In this document: piece after piece, positions 1 to 5,799 of the stretch
Layout of the letters: each line of letters begins with the position of its first letter
Position numbering within the stretch: position 1 is the stretch's first letter
Source of the DNA: TMED69 sp964642505
GTDB taxonomy: Bacteria > Pseudomonadota > Gammaproteobacteria > Ga0077536
Direction: 5' to 3'
Length of the DNA: 8,741 nt
Assembly (NCBI GenBank): GCA_964642505.1
Contig: CAZXQY010000105.1
Span: 1-8,741, forward strand
The notes under the pieces: generated by a model
Told to the model about the DNA's origin: nothing
The model's database searches: none
The model's input: only the letters and a program-made list of their open reading frames with translations
Program-made: the position numbers and the translations under genes

Positions 1-21
1 GTCGCGAAGATTTTTGAATAG
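1..21 (+). CDS. tuf: Elongation factor Tu, C-terminal end only (partial)
   Basis: The first 21 bases read as V-A-K-I-F-E followed by a TAG stop. This matches the usual end of bacterial EF-Tu (for example ...VVAKVLG in E. coli and ...VVAKIIE in Pseudomonas). EF-Tu delivers aminoacyl-tRNA to the ribosome as a GTP complex. In many bacteria tuf is the last gene of the str operon and lies just before rpsJ, so the position supports the call. Only six residues are visible; the identification rests on that short match plus gene order. Confidence 0.72.
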   Translation, partial: VAKIFE

Positions 22-67
22 AACTTGTTAATTTTTGTACCAGGTATTTTGAAAGAGACGGAATGTA
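22..67 (+). other. Short tuf–rpsJ spacer without an S10 leader
   Basis: This 46-base AT-rich spacer is the longest non-coding stretch in the window. It is far shorter than the roughly 170-base structured leader through which L4 controls the S10 operon in E. coli and some related orders. A TTGTTA at 25-30 resembles a -35 box and TATTTT at 45-50 a -10 box, but they are only 14 bases apart, so I do not call a promoter. The purine-rich stretch GAAAGAGACGGAA at 51-63 is the only candidate ribosome binding site for rpsJ, and its match is weak. I see no terminator hairpin, so read-through from tuf is the likely source of transcription. Confidence 0.6.
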
Positions 68-379
68 ATGAGCGATAATACTATAAGAATACGACTTAAG
101 GCTTTCGATCATCGACTTATCGATCAGTCGACTAAAGAGATAGTTGAGACGGCCAGGCGTACAGGGGCACAAGTCAAAGGTCCAATTCCGTTACCGACTA
201 AAAAGGAAAGGTTTACTGTCCTGATTTCTCCTCACGTTAATAAAGACGCTAGAGATCAGTATGAGATAAGAACGCACAAAAGGTTGTTGGATATTGTAAA
301 TCCCACAGATAAAACTGTGGATGCTCTGATGAAACTTGATTTGGCAGCAGGCGTAGATGTGCAGATTAAGCTTAATTAG
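68..379 (+). CDS. rpsJ: 30S ribosomal protein S10 (NusE)
   Basis: S10 binds 16S rRNA in the head of the small subunit. It also acts as NusE, pairing with NusB in transcription antitermination. The 103-residue product has the same length as E. coli S10 and is nearly collinear with it: IRIRLKAFDHRLID near the start, the family signature at residues 29-44 (A-x3-G-x4-G-P-I-P-L-P-T), the loop region VLISPHVNKDARDQYEIRTH at 51-70, and a VDVQIKLN end. The ATG is chosen because it gives the family's usual length; the upstream Shine-Dalgarno match (GACGG) is weak. It is the first gene of the S10 block, 46 bases after the probable tuf stop. Arginine codon use is unusual: of nine codons, three are AGA, three AGG, two CGA and only one CGT. 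Confidence 0.98.
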   Translation: MSDNTIRIRLKAFDHRLIDQSTKEIVETARRTGAQVKGPIPLPTKKERFTVLISPHVNKDARDQYEIRTHKRLLDIVNPTDKTVDALMKLDLAAGVDVQIKLN

Positions 380-403
380 AATGATTTAATAAAGGTAATA
401 GTT

Positions 404-1057
404 ATGTCTCTAGGTTTGGTTGGAATTAAGCGAGGAATGAGTAGAGTTTTCTCGGACGACGGCGAGTCGATTCCAGTGACTGTTATCGAAATCACTCCAA
501 ACTATGTTTCCCGGATAAAAAACCACGGTAGCGATGGCTATGAGGCGGTTCAGGTGACGTGGGGGAGACAGCTACCCAATCGATTGAGTCTGGCTGCGCA
601 AGGAGAATACAAAAAAGCTGGATTAGAAAGTGGGCAGGGTTTCAAAGAGTTTAGGGTCCATTCTTCTGAAATGGACGATATTGAGGCGGGTACAGAGCTG
701 AAATTGGATGTTTTTTCTGAAGGCGAGTTTCTTGATGCCACTGGTGTAACTGTAGGTAAAGGTTTTGCTGGTACAGTTAAACGCCATCATTTTAAGATGC
801 AAGATGCAACTCACGGTAATTCTTTGTCGCATAGGGTAGGGGGTTCTATAGGACAATGCCAAACACCTGGACGTGTATTCAAGGGTAAAAAGATGGCAGG
901 GCAAATGGGTAATAAGAAGCGCACGGTCCAAGGTCTGGAGATTATAAAAATAGATCAAGAGAACAATCTTTTGCTTTTAAAGGGGTCCACTCCAGGGCCC
1001 AAAGGGAGTTCCCTTTTACTGCGTCATTCAGTTAAGAATAGAAGGGCGGGAGGCTGA
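404..1057 (+). CDS. rplC: 50S ribosomal protein L3
   Basis: L3 is an early-assembly 23S rRNA-binding protein whose long loop reaches the peptidyl transferase centre. The product is 217 residues against 209 in E. coli. Landmarks are LVGIKRGMSRVF at the N-terminus, GKGFAGTVKRHHF at 118-130, and the central loop with HGNSLSHRVGGSIGQ followed by CQTPGRVFKGKKMAGQMG (about 137-169). Gln153 corresponds to E. coli Gln150, which PrmB methylates. The residue before it is Cys152, where E. coli has Asn149. Another difference is Gly146 in place of the proline in E. coli HRVPGS. The C-terminus adds a short basic tail (KNRRAGG). AAAGG at 391-395 lies 8 bases before the ATG. The rplC stop is 2 bases from rplD. 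Confidence 0.98.
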   Translation: MSLGLVGIKRGMSRVFSDDGESIPVTVIEITPNYVSRIKNHGSDGYEAVQVTWGRQLPNRLSLAAQGEYKKAGLESGQGFKEFRVHSSEMDDIEAGTELKLDVFSEGEFLDATGVTVGKGFAGTVKRHHFKMQDATHGNSLSHRVGGSIGQCQTPGRVFKGKKMAGQMGNKKRTVQGLEIIKIDQENNLLLLKGSTPGPKGSSLLLRHSVKNRRAGG

Positions 1058-1059
1058 AC

Positions 1060-1674
1060 ATGGGAGCGCGACTTGAAATGTCTGGGTCTAGTAAAGAGAG
1101 TGTAGAGTTATCGGATATAGTCTTTGGCAGTGACTACAACGAGCCTTTAGTTCATCAGGTGGTTACCGCTTTCCTGGCTAGGCGACGATCAGGTTCCAAG
1201 GCGCAGAAAAATCGATCTGAAGTCAGCGGAGGGGGCGCTAAACCCTGGCGACAAAAAGGCACAGGAAGAGCGCGAGCGGGAACGACGCGTAGTCCTATAT
1301 GGAGAGGGGGAGGCCGAACGTTCGCTGCTAAACCGAGATCCTTTTCGCAAAAAGTAAATAAAAAGATGTACAGGAAAGCCATCTGTTCTATTTTTTCTGA
1401 GCTATTACGAGACGAAAGGTTGATTTTGGTAAAAGAATTTATTTCCGTCGAGCCCAGAACTAGAGAAGTTAAAAAAAATTTAACAGGTTTGGGTGTCAAC
1501 GATTGTCTTATAATTACCAAAGAGGTCGATCAAAACCTTTATTTAGCATGTCGTAATATTCCCCGAGTTGACGTAATAGATACAGTTTCAATAGACCCCG
1601 TACTTCTTTTATCTTATGAAAAAGTAATTTTGACAAAGGCTGCTTTGTCGGAGATTGAGGGACATTTGAAATGA
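1060..1674 (+). CDS. rplD: 50S ribosomal protein L4
   Basis: L4 binds domain I of 23S rRNA, and its extended loop lines the peptide exit tunnel. The 204-residue product aligns over its length with E. coli L4 (201). The tunnel loop covers about residues 45-95 and keeps KPWRQKGTGRAR at 61-72, the macrolide-associated constriction. It is followed by SPIW and SQKVNKKMYR (96-105). The ATG at 1060 has GGGAGG at 1048-1053 with ideal spacing. The internal Met7 would shorten the conserved N-terminus. In E. coli L4 also represses its own operon through the S10 leader, and no such leader is present here. A run of eight A's lies at 1471-1478. The stop overlaps the rplW start by four bases (ATGA). Confidence 0.98.
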   Translation: MGARLEMSGSSKESVELSDIVFGSDYNEPLVHQVVTAFLARRRSGSKAQKNRSEVSGGGAKPWRQKGTGRARAGTTRSPIWRGGGRTFAAKPRSFSQKVNKKMYRKAICSIFSELLRDERLILVKEFISVEPRTREVKKNLTGLGVNDCLIITKEVDQNLYLACRNIPRVDVIDTVSIDPVLLLSYEKVILTKAALSEIEGHLK

Positions 1675-1967
1675 ATGAAGAACGTTTAACTCAAATTTTA
1701 GTTGAACCCAAAGTTTCGGAAAAAGCTACTCGTCTAGCGGATTCTGATAGGCAATATGTTTTTAAAGTTATTAACAACGCGACTAAGCCTGAAATAAAAG
1801 TAGCAGTGGAACGTTTATTTAAAGTAGAGGTGCAGTCTGTTACCACCTCTATCGTACGGGCCAAACAACGAAATTTCAGAGGGATTAGTGGGACAAAGAA
1901 ATCATGGAAGAAGGCTTTCGTGCGATTAAGGGAGGGTTTTGAGATTGATTTCTTGGCTGCCGAGTAG
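1671..1967 (+). CDS. rplW: 50S ribosomal protein L23
   Basis: L23 sits at the exit of the peptide tunnel and is the docking site for trigger factor and signal recognition particle. The product is 98 residues (E. coli has 100). VSEKAT lies at 15-20, and Glu17 corresponds to the trigger-factor docking residue Glu18 of E. coli. The family pattern continues with ATKPEIKVAVERLFKVEV in the middle and the WKKAFVRLREG strand near the end. The ATG overlaps the rplD TGA by four bases, which suggests coupling. GAGGG at 1657-1661 supports this start over the ATG at 1675. Confidence 0.97.
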   Translation: MNEERLTQILVEPKVSEKATRLADSDRQYVFKVINNATKPEIKVAVERLFKVEVQSVTTSIVRAKQRNFRGISGTKKSWKKAFVRLREGFEIDFLAAE

Positions 1968-1989
1968 TTAAGGATAAGGTATAAACGTT

Positions 1990-2820
1990 ATGTCATTAAA
2001 AAGAGCTAAACCAACTTCTCCAGGCCGTAGAAATGTCGTTTCTGTCGATAATGCCTATTTGTTCAAAGGAAAACCCTTCAAGAATCTTTTGGAACATCAA
2101 TCCAAAAGTTCTGGCAGGAACAACCAAGGGCGAATAACAATAAGGCATAGAGGTGGTGGACACAAACGTCGATATCGGATAATCGATTTTAAAAGGAGGA
2201 TGGATGGTATCCAAGCTAAGGTCGAAAGAATAGAGTACGACCCAAACCGAACGGCCAATATTGCTTTGCTTGTTTACGAAAATGGACAACGGACCTATAT
2301 CATTGCTCCTAAGGAAGTAGAGGTAGGCTCGTTATTAAGGTCGGGACCGGAGTCTCCTATACAGGCTGGGAATTGTTTGCCACTGCGGAACATACCCGTG
2401 GGTAGTGTAGTTCATTGTGTGGAAATGAAACCCGGGAAAGGTGCTCAGATTGGCCGGAGTGCAGGTAGTTCTATCCAATATGTCGCCAGAGAGAATAATT
2501 ATGCGACCTTAAGACTTCGGTCCGGAGAAATGCGAAAGGTGCCGATAGATTGTAGGGCTACTCTAGGTGAGGTTGGTAATGAGGAACACTCTTTACGCTC
2601 TTATGGTAAGGCTGGAGCCAAGAGATGGTTAGGTATCCGACCGACTGTTAGGGGTGTTGCGATGAATCCTGTAGACCACCCGCACGGGGGTGGAGAGGGG
2701 AAATCTTCTGGTGGGAGGCACCCGGTTAGCCCATGGGGAGTACCTACTAAAGGGCATAAGACGCGAAATAACAAAAGAACTGACGGATTGATTGTTCGAC
2801 GTCGAAGCAAGAAACGATAG
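1990..2820 (+). CDS. rplB: 50S ribosomal protein L2
   Basis: L2 binds 23S rRNA near the peptidyl transferase centre and is needed for subunit association. The product is 276 residues (E. coli 273). It shows KPTSPGRRNVVSVD at 7-20, the RNA-binding region IRHRGGGHKRRYRIIDFKRR at 51-70, EYDPNRTANIALLVY at 82-96, the MKPGKGAQIGRSAGS segment at 146-160, and the highly conserved AMNPVDHPHGGGEGK at 224-238. His230 there corresponds to the functionally important E. coli His229. After that motif there is one extra residue (SSGGRHP against NFGKHP). AAGG at 1976-1979 precedes the ATG by 10 bases. A perfect internal Shine-Dalgarno sequence lies at 2193-2199. Confidence 0.98.
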   Translation: MSLKRAKPTSPGRRNVVSVDNAYLFKGKPFKNLLEHQSKSSGRNNQGRITIRHRGGGHKRRYRIIDFKRRMDGIQAKVERIEYDPNRTANIALLVYENGQRTYIIAPKEVEVGSLLRSGPESPIQAGNCLPLRNIPVGSVVHCVEMKPGKGAQIGRSAGSSIQYVARENNYATLRLRSGEMRKVPIDCRATLGEVGNEEHSLRSYGKAGAKRWLGIRPTVRGVAMNPVDHPHGGGEGKSSGGRHPVSPWGVPTKGHKTRNNKRTDGLIVRRRSKKR

Positions 2821-2829
2821 GAGAAAGTA

Positions 2830-3102
2830 ATGCCAAGATCGTTAAAAAAAGGACCTCATGTAGACCATCATCTTGCATCGAAAGTGGAAGCGGCTAAGGA
2901 GAGTAATGAAAAAAGGCCGATCAAAACCTGGTCCAGAAGGTCAATGGTCTCTCCTGCGATGGTTGGTATGACTATCGCGGTACATAATGGTAGGCAACAC
3001 ATACCGGTTTTTATTACTGAAAACATGGTAGGGCATAAATTAGGCGAATTTTCTCCAACACGCTCTTTCCGTGGTCATGTCGCTGATAAGAAGACAAAGT
3101 AG
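2830..3102 (+). CDS. rpsS: 30S ribosomal protein S19
   Basis: S19 is in the 30S head, where it contacts S13 and lies close to the A-site tRNA. The 90-residue product begins MPRSLKKGPHVDHHL and keeps TWSRRS (33-38), TIAVHNGRQHIPVF (48-61) and the family signature GHKLGEFSPTRSFRGH (68-83). The C-terminal tail ADKKTK is two residues shorter than the lysine-rich E. coli tail. AGGAG at 2819-2823, partly within the rplB stop, is 6 bases before the ATG. The gene lies in its standard place between L2 and L22. Confidence 0.98.
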   Translation: MPRSLKKGPHVDHHLASKVEAAKESNEKRPIKTWSRRSMVSPAMVGMTIAVHNGRQHIPVFITENMVGHKLGEFSPTRSFRGHVADKKTK

Positions 3103-3115
3103 CAAGGTGGTGTAA

Positions 3116-3454
3116 ATGGAAACAATAGCGAAGCTGCGAAACGCACGAATTTCTGCGCAAAAAATGAGGCTTGTGGCGGATCAAGTTCGAGGCCTTCTGG
3201 TGGAGGAGGCCGTAGATCTTCTCTCCTTCAGCGAAAAGAAAGCAGCAAGTTTTGTGATAAAGGCATTAAATTCGGCGATCGCGAATGCGGAACACAATGG
3301 TAATTTGGATATAGATGAATTGCGCATATCACGCATTCAAGTAGACGAAGGACGGACGATGAAAAGGTGGAGAGCAAGGGCGCGCGGTAGGGCGGCTAAG
3401 ATACTAAAACGCAGCAGTCATTTGACAGTCTGCCTAGATCAGTTAGAGGTTTGA
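3116..3454 (+). CDS. rplV: 50S ribosomal protein L22
   Basis: L22 binds all domains of 23S rRNA, and its long beta hairpin lines the exit tunnel beside L4. The product is 112 residues (E. coli 110), starting METIAKLRNARISAQKMRLVAD. SAIANAEHN at 53-61 is the conserved core. The hairpin contains VDEGRTMKR at 76-84 followed by WRARARGRAAKI. In E. coli and Pseudomonas the corresponding tip reads IMPRAKGRADRI, so residues 85-87 (Trp-Arg-Ala) differ from Ile-Met-Pro. Met82-Lys83-Arg84 is at the site whose deletion gives erythromycin resistance in E. coli. AAGGTGGT at 3104-3111 is a strong ribosome binding site. Confidence 0.98.
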   Translation: METIAKLRNARISAQKMRLVADQVRGLLVEEAVDLLSFSEKKAASFVIKALNSAIANAEHNGNLDIDELRISRIQVDEGRTMKRWRARARGRAAKILKRSSHLTVCLDQLEV

Positions 3455-3460
3455 TTAAGT

Positions 3461-4150
3461 ATGGGTCAAAAAGTACATCCGTTTGGATTCAGATTAGGCG
3501 TAGCGAAGGATTGGACGTCCACCTGGTATGTGGAAAGCAAATATTACGCTGAATATTTAAAAGTAGATCTTGCTGTGAGGAAATATCTTCGAGAGAAATT
3601 GGGACATGCTTCTGTCAGTCGAATCCAAATAGAAAGACCGGCCAGCAATGCGCGAATAGTTATCCATAGTGCTCGGCCGGGAATCGTGATTGGTAAGAAA
3701 GGAGAGGATATCGAGCTCCTACGGAAAAAGGTATCCGACATGATGGGTGTGCCCGCTCATATTAATGTTGAAGAGATTCGAAAACCTGAATTAGACGCTT
3801 ATTTGGTCGCGGAGTCGGTGGCTCAGCAACTGGAAAGACGAATTATGTTTAGAAGAGCTATGAAAAGAGCAGTCTCTAATGCGATGCGGCTGGGGAGTTT
3901 AGGAATAAAAATTAATGTTGCCGGCAGATTAAATGGGGCGGAGATCGCTAGGTCGGAGTGGTATCGAGAAGGGAGGGTGCCTTTGCATACTTTAAGAGCT
4001 GACATAGATTTTGGCTTGGCTGAAGCGAGCACTACGTACGGCATAATAGGTGTGAAAGTTTGGATTTTTAAAGGTAATGTGAGTACGCAGGATTCTGGAG
4101 AGGCTAGCGGAGATGGTAAAAACACCGAAGCAAGCGCTTCTGATAGCTAG
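3461..4150 (+). CDS. rpsC: 30S ribosomal protein S3
   Basis: S3 forms part of the mRNA entry tunnel in the 30S head. The product has 229 residues (E. coli 233). The N-terminal domain begins MGQKVHPFGFRLG. The KH domain carries its GxxG loop in VIGKKGEDIELL (76-87). Arg131, Arg132 and Lys135 in FRRAMKRAV match the E. coli residues needed for mRNA helicase activity. The C-terminal domain ends with the conserved GREGRVPLHTLRADID-like block (here EGRVPLHTLRADIDFG, 170-185) and GVKVWIFKG. After about residue 205 the tail is serine-rich and acidic (Asp/Glu 5, Lys 1), where E. coli has a strongly basic tail. The gap from rplV is 6 bases, with AGAGG at 3445-3449 inside the rplV end. Confidence 0.98.
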   Translation: MGQKVHPFGFRLGVAKDWTSTWYVESKYYAEYLKVDLAVRKYLREKLGHASVSRIQIERPASNARIVIHSARPGIVIGKKGEDIELLRKKVSDMMGVPAHINVEEIRKPELDAYLVAESVAQQLERRIMFRRAMKRAVSNAMRLGSLGIKINVAGRLNGAEIARSEWYREGRVPLHTLRADIDFGLAEASTTYGIIGVKVWIFKGNVSTQDSGEASGDGKNTEASASDS

Positions 4151-4182
4151 TGGTGCCGATTGTGTCGAGAGGAATTTAAGTA

Positions 4183-4596
4183 ATGCTACAGCCAAAAAAC
4201 ACTAAATATCGAAAACAACAAAAAGGAAGGAACCGTGGGCTGGCTCAACGAGGCAATAGGATATGTTTCGGCGAATACGGCTTGCAATCTGTCGATTCTG
4301 GTAGGATAACTGCCAGGCAAATAGAGGCAGCTAGAAGAGCAATTACTCGACACGTAAAGAGAGGTGCGAAAGTTTGGATTAGAGCCTTCCCGGATAAACC
4401 GATAACTAAAAAACCGTTGGAGGTTCGGCAGGGTAAAGGAAAAGGCAATGTGGAGTATTGGGTGGCTCAGGTTAAGCCAGGAATGGTTCTTTATGAAATG
4501 GAAGGGGTTTCCGAAGAAATCGCTAGAGAGGCACTACGTCTTGCGGGGGCGAAACTATCGGTTAAAACCACCTTTGCTACGAGGAATATAATGTGA
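4183..4596 (+). CDS. rplP: 50S ribosomal protein L16
   Basis: L16 sits between the A-site tRNA elbow and 23S rRNA and is a late-assembly protein. The product is 137 residues (E. coli 136). It opens MLQPKNTKYRKQQKGRNRGLA and keeps TARQIEAARRAITR (43-56), WIRAFPDKPITKKPLEVR (65-82), GKGKGNVEYWVA (84-95) and a C-terminal KTTFATRNIM. Arg82 aligns with E. coli Arg81, the residue hydroxylated by the oxygenase RoxA (YcfD). The E. coli context is RMGKGKG and here it is RQGKGKG. AGAGGA at 4168-4173 lies 9 bases before the ATG. The 32-base gap from rpsC is the second longest in the window. The stop overlaps the rpmC start. Confidence 0.98.
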   Translation: MLQPKNTKYRKQQKGRNRGLAQRGNRICFGEYGLQSVDSGRITARQIEAARRAITRHVKRGAKVWIRAFPDKPITKKPLEVRQGKGKGNVEYWVAQVKPGMVLYEMEGVSEEIAREALRLAGAKLSVKTTFATRNIM

Positions 4597-4802
4597 GCAA
4601 GGCAGAAGAATTTAGAGGTAAATCGTCAGATGATTTATTGGAAAAGCTACTGGAACTGCGGAGAAAGCAATTCGGCCTTCGAATGCAGAGGGGGACCGGT
4701 CAGGTCATCAGATCTAGCGAAATGCGAGAGACGAAAAAGGCCATTGCTAGATTAAAGACTATTTTGAGAGAGAATGACCAAGGAATAAATTCAAATGGGT
4801 GA
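4593..4802 (+). CDS. rpmC: 50S ribosomal protein L29
   Basis: L29 is a small two-helix protein next to L23 at the tunnel exit. The product is 69 residues (E. coli 63) and has the typical helical hairpin: KAEEFRGKSSDDLLEKLLELRRKQFGLRMQ-type first half, RGTGQV turn, then a basic second helix ending ARLKTILREND. The start codon is GTG, overlapping the rplP stop as GTGA (4593-4596). GAGGA at 4581-4585, 7 bases upstream, supports it. No ATG is available before Met35, which is well inside the conserved region. The 3' end overlaps rpsQ by eight bases. The last few residues (GINSNG) are a small extension. Confidence 0.96.
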   Translation: MSKAEEFRGKSSDDLLEKLLELRRKQFGLRMQRGTGQVIRSSEMRETKKAIARLKTILRENDQGINSNG

Positions 4803-5061
4803 AAAAGAGAAAAATGTACGCACCTTCGTGGGAATCGTCGTAAGTAGCAAGATGGACAGAACTATATCGGTTCTCGTTGAGAGAAGGGTGAAGCACCCCC
4901 TTTACAGAAAATATGTCAGGAGATCTACCAAATTAATGGCTCACGATGAGAGTAACCAGTGCGCGGAAGGAGATACTGTGATGATTGAAGAATGTCGGCC
5001 GATCTCTAAAAATAAAAGTTGGAGGTTGCAAGGAATTTTGAACAAGGCAGCTCAGGTCTAG
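4795..5061 (+). CDS. rpsQ: 30S ribosomal protein S17
   Basis: S17 is a primary 16S rRNA-binding protein of the 30S body with an OB fold. The 88-residue product (E. coli 84) has FVGIVVSSKMDRTISVLVER (11-30), VKHPLYRKYVRRSTKLMAHDE (32-52) and the family signature GDTVMIEECRPISKNKSW (59-76). The N-terminus (MGEKEKNV) is slightly extended. The ATG lies eight bases inside rpmC, with AAGGA at 4780-4784 as the ribosome binding site. In E. coli this gene ends the S10 operon. Here only 15 bases separate it from rplN, and no terminator is seen. Confidence 0.97.
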   Translation: MGEKEKNVRTFVGIVVSSKMDRTISVLVERRVKHPLYRKYVRRSTKLMAHDESNQCAEGDTVMIEECRPISKNKSWRLQGILNKAAQV

Positions 5062-5076
5062 AACGGAGTTAAATTT

Positions 5077-5445
5077 ATGATTCAGATGCAAAGTATGTTG
5101 CAGGCGGCGGATAACAGTGGTGCGCGTAGACTGATGTGTATAAAGGTGTTGGGCGGTTCGAAAAGGCGTTACGCGGGGATTGGTGATGTAATAAAAGTAA
5201 CTATTAAGGAAGCGATACCAAGAGGAAAAGTAAAAAAAGGTGACGTGTTTGATGCGGTTGTTGTGCGTACGAGAAAGGGAGTACGGAGAGCGGACGGCTC
5301 GCTAATTAGGTTTGACGGGAACGCGGCAGTGCTTTTGGATAAACAATTGAATCCTGTTGGTACCAGAATTTTTGGCCCAGTGACTAGAGAGTTGCGAAAC
5401 GAGAAATTTATGAGAATAGTCTCCTTGGCACCTGAAGTGCTTTGA
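5077..5445 (+). CDS. rplN: 50S ribosomal protein L14
   Basis: L14 lies on the 50S interface, where it contacts 16S helix 14 and is the docking site of RsfS. The 122-residue product (E. coli 123) reads MIQMQSMLQAADNSGARR at the start, with ADNSGAR at 11-17. IKEAIPRGKVKKGDV lies at 43-57, the RADGSLIRFDGNAAVLL strand at 71-87, and GTRIFGPVTRELR at 95-107. It ends SLAPEVL exactly as in E. coli. GGAG at 5065-5068 is 8 bases before the ATG. The alternative start at Met4 would remove conserved residues. In E. coli this is the first gene of the spc operon, but here no promoter-sized gap precedes it. Confidence 0.98.
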   Translation: MIQMQSMLQAADNSGARRLMCIKVLGGSKRRYAGIGDVIKVTIKEAIPRGKVKKGDVFDAVVVRTRKGVRRADGSLIRFDGNAAVLLDKQLNPVGTRIFGPVTRELRNEKFMRIVSLAPEVL

Positions 5446-5469
5446 GGAACTAACTGAGCGAAAGAAATT

Positions 5470-5787
5470 ATGAAGAAAATTAGGAAAGGCGATGAGGTTT
5501 TAGTAATTGCGGGCCGCGATAAAGGCAAACGCGGTGCGGTTATTCGAGTTCTTTCTGACGAGAAAGTTTTAGTGGAAGGTGTGAATATGGTTAAGCGACA
5601 TACCAAGGCGAATCCCCAGGCAGGGAGCGCAGGCGGAATTGTGGAAAAGGAAGCTCCCATTTTTTTATCTAAGGTAGGCCTTTATAATCCTGGTACAAAG
5701 AAGGCGGACAGAGTGGGTTTTAGAGTTCTTCAAGATGGTAAAAAAGTACGCGTTTTTAAATCTAATGATGAAGTTGTAGATAGCTAG
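5470..5787 (+). CDS. rplX: 50S ribosomal protein L24
   Basis: L24 is one of the assembly initiators of the large subunit and lies near the tunnel exit. The 105-residue product (E. coli 104) carries the KOW motif at about residues 4-31 (IRKGDEVLVIAGRDKGKRG...). It continues with VEGVNMVKRHTK (35-46), GGIVEKEAPI (55-64) and KADRVGF (78-84). The start follows a 24-base spacer. Its Shine-Dalgarno is poor: only GAGCGAAAGAA lies close upstream, while GAGG at 5444-5447 overlaps the rplN stop and is too far away. Translation may therefore depend partly on coupling. The family length supports the chosen ATG. Confidence 0.97.
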   Translation: MKKIRKGDEVLVIAGRDKGKRGAVIRVLSDEKVLVEGVNMVKRHTKANPQAGSAGGIVEKEAPIFLSKVGLYNPGTKKADRVGFRVLQDGKKVRVFKSNDEVVDS

Positions 5788-5799
5788 GGGTTAAGAGAC

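Noticed and set aside
25..50. Possible promoter (TTGTTA and TATTTT) before rpsJ
   Set aside because: The boxes are only 14 bases apart, far from the usual 17, and the region is AT-rich, so chance matches are expected.
303..320. 6-base-pair inverted repeat CCACAG-ATAAAA-CTGTGG inside rpsJ
   Set aside because: It encodes conserved S10 residues (PTDKTVD), has no U-tract, and short inverted repeats of this size are expected by chance in several kilobases.
1078..1080. Alternative rplD start at the internal ATG
   Set aside because: The ATG at 1060 has a strong ribosome binding site and gives an N-terminus that aligns better with L4.
5169..5660. 163-codon open frame on the minus strand across rplN and rplX
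   Set aside because: It lies entirely opposite well-identified ribosomal protein genes and has no recognisable domain. It is a shadow of coding sequence, as are the other minus-strand frames in the window.
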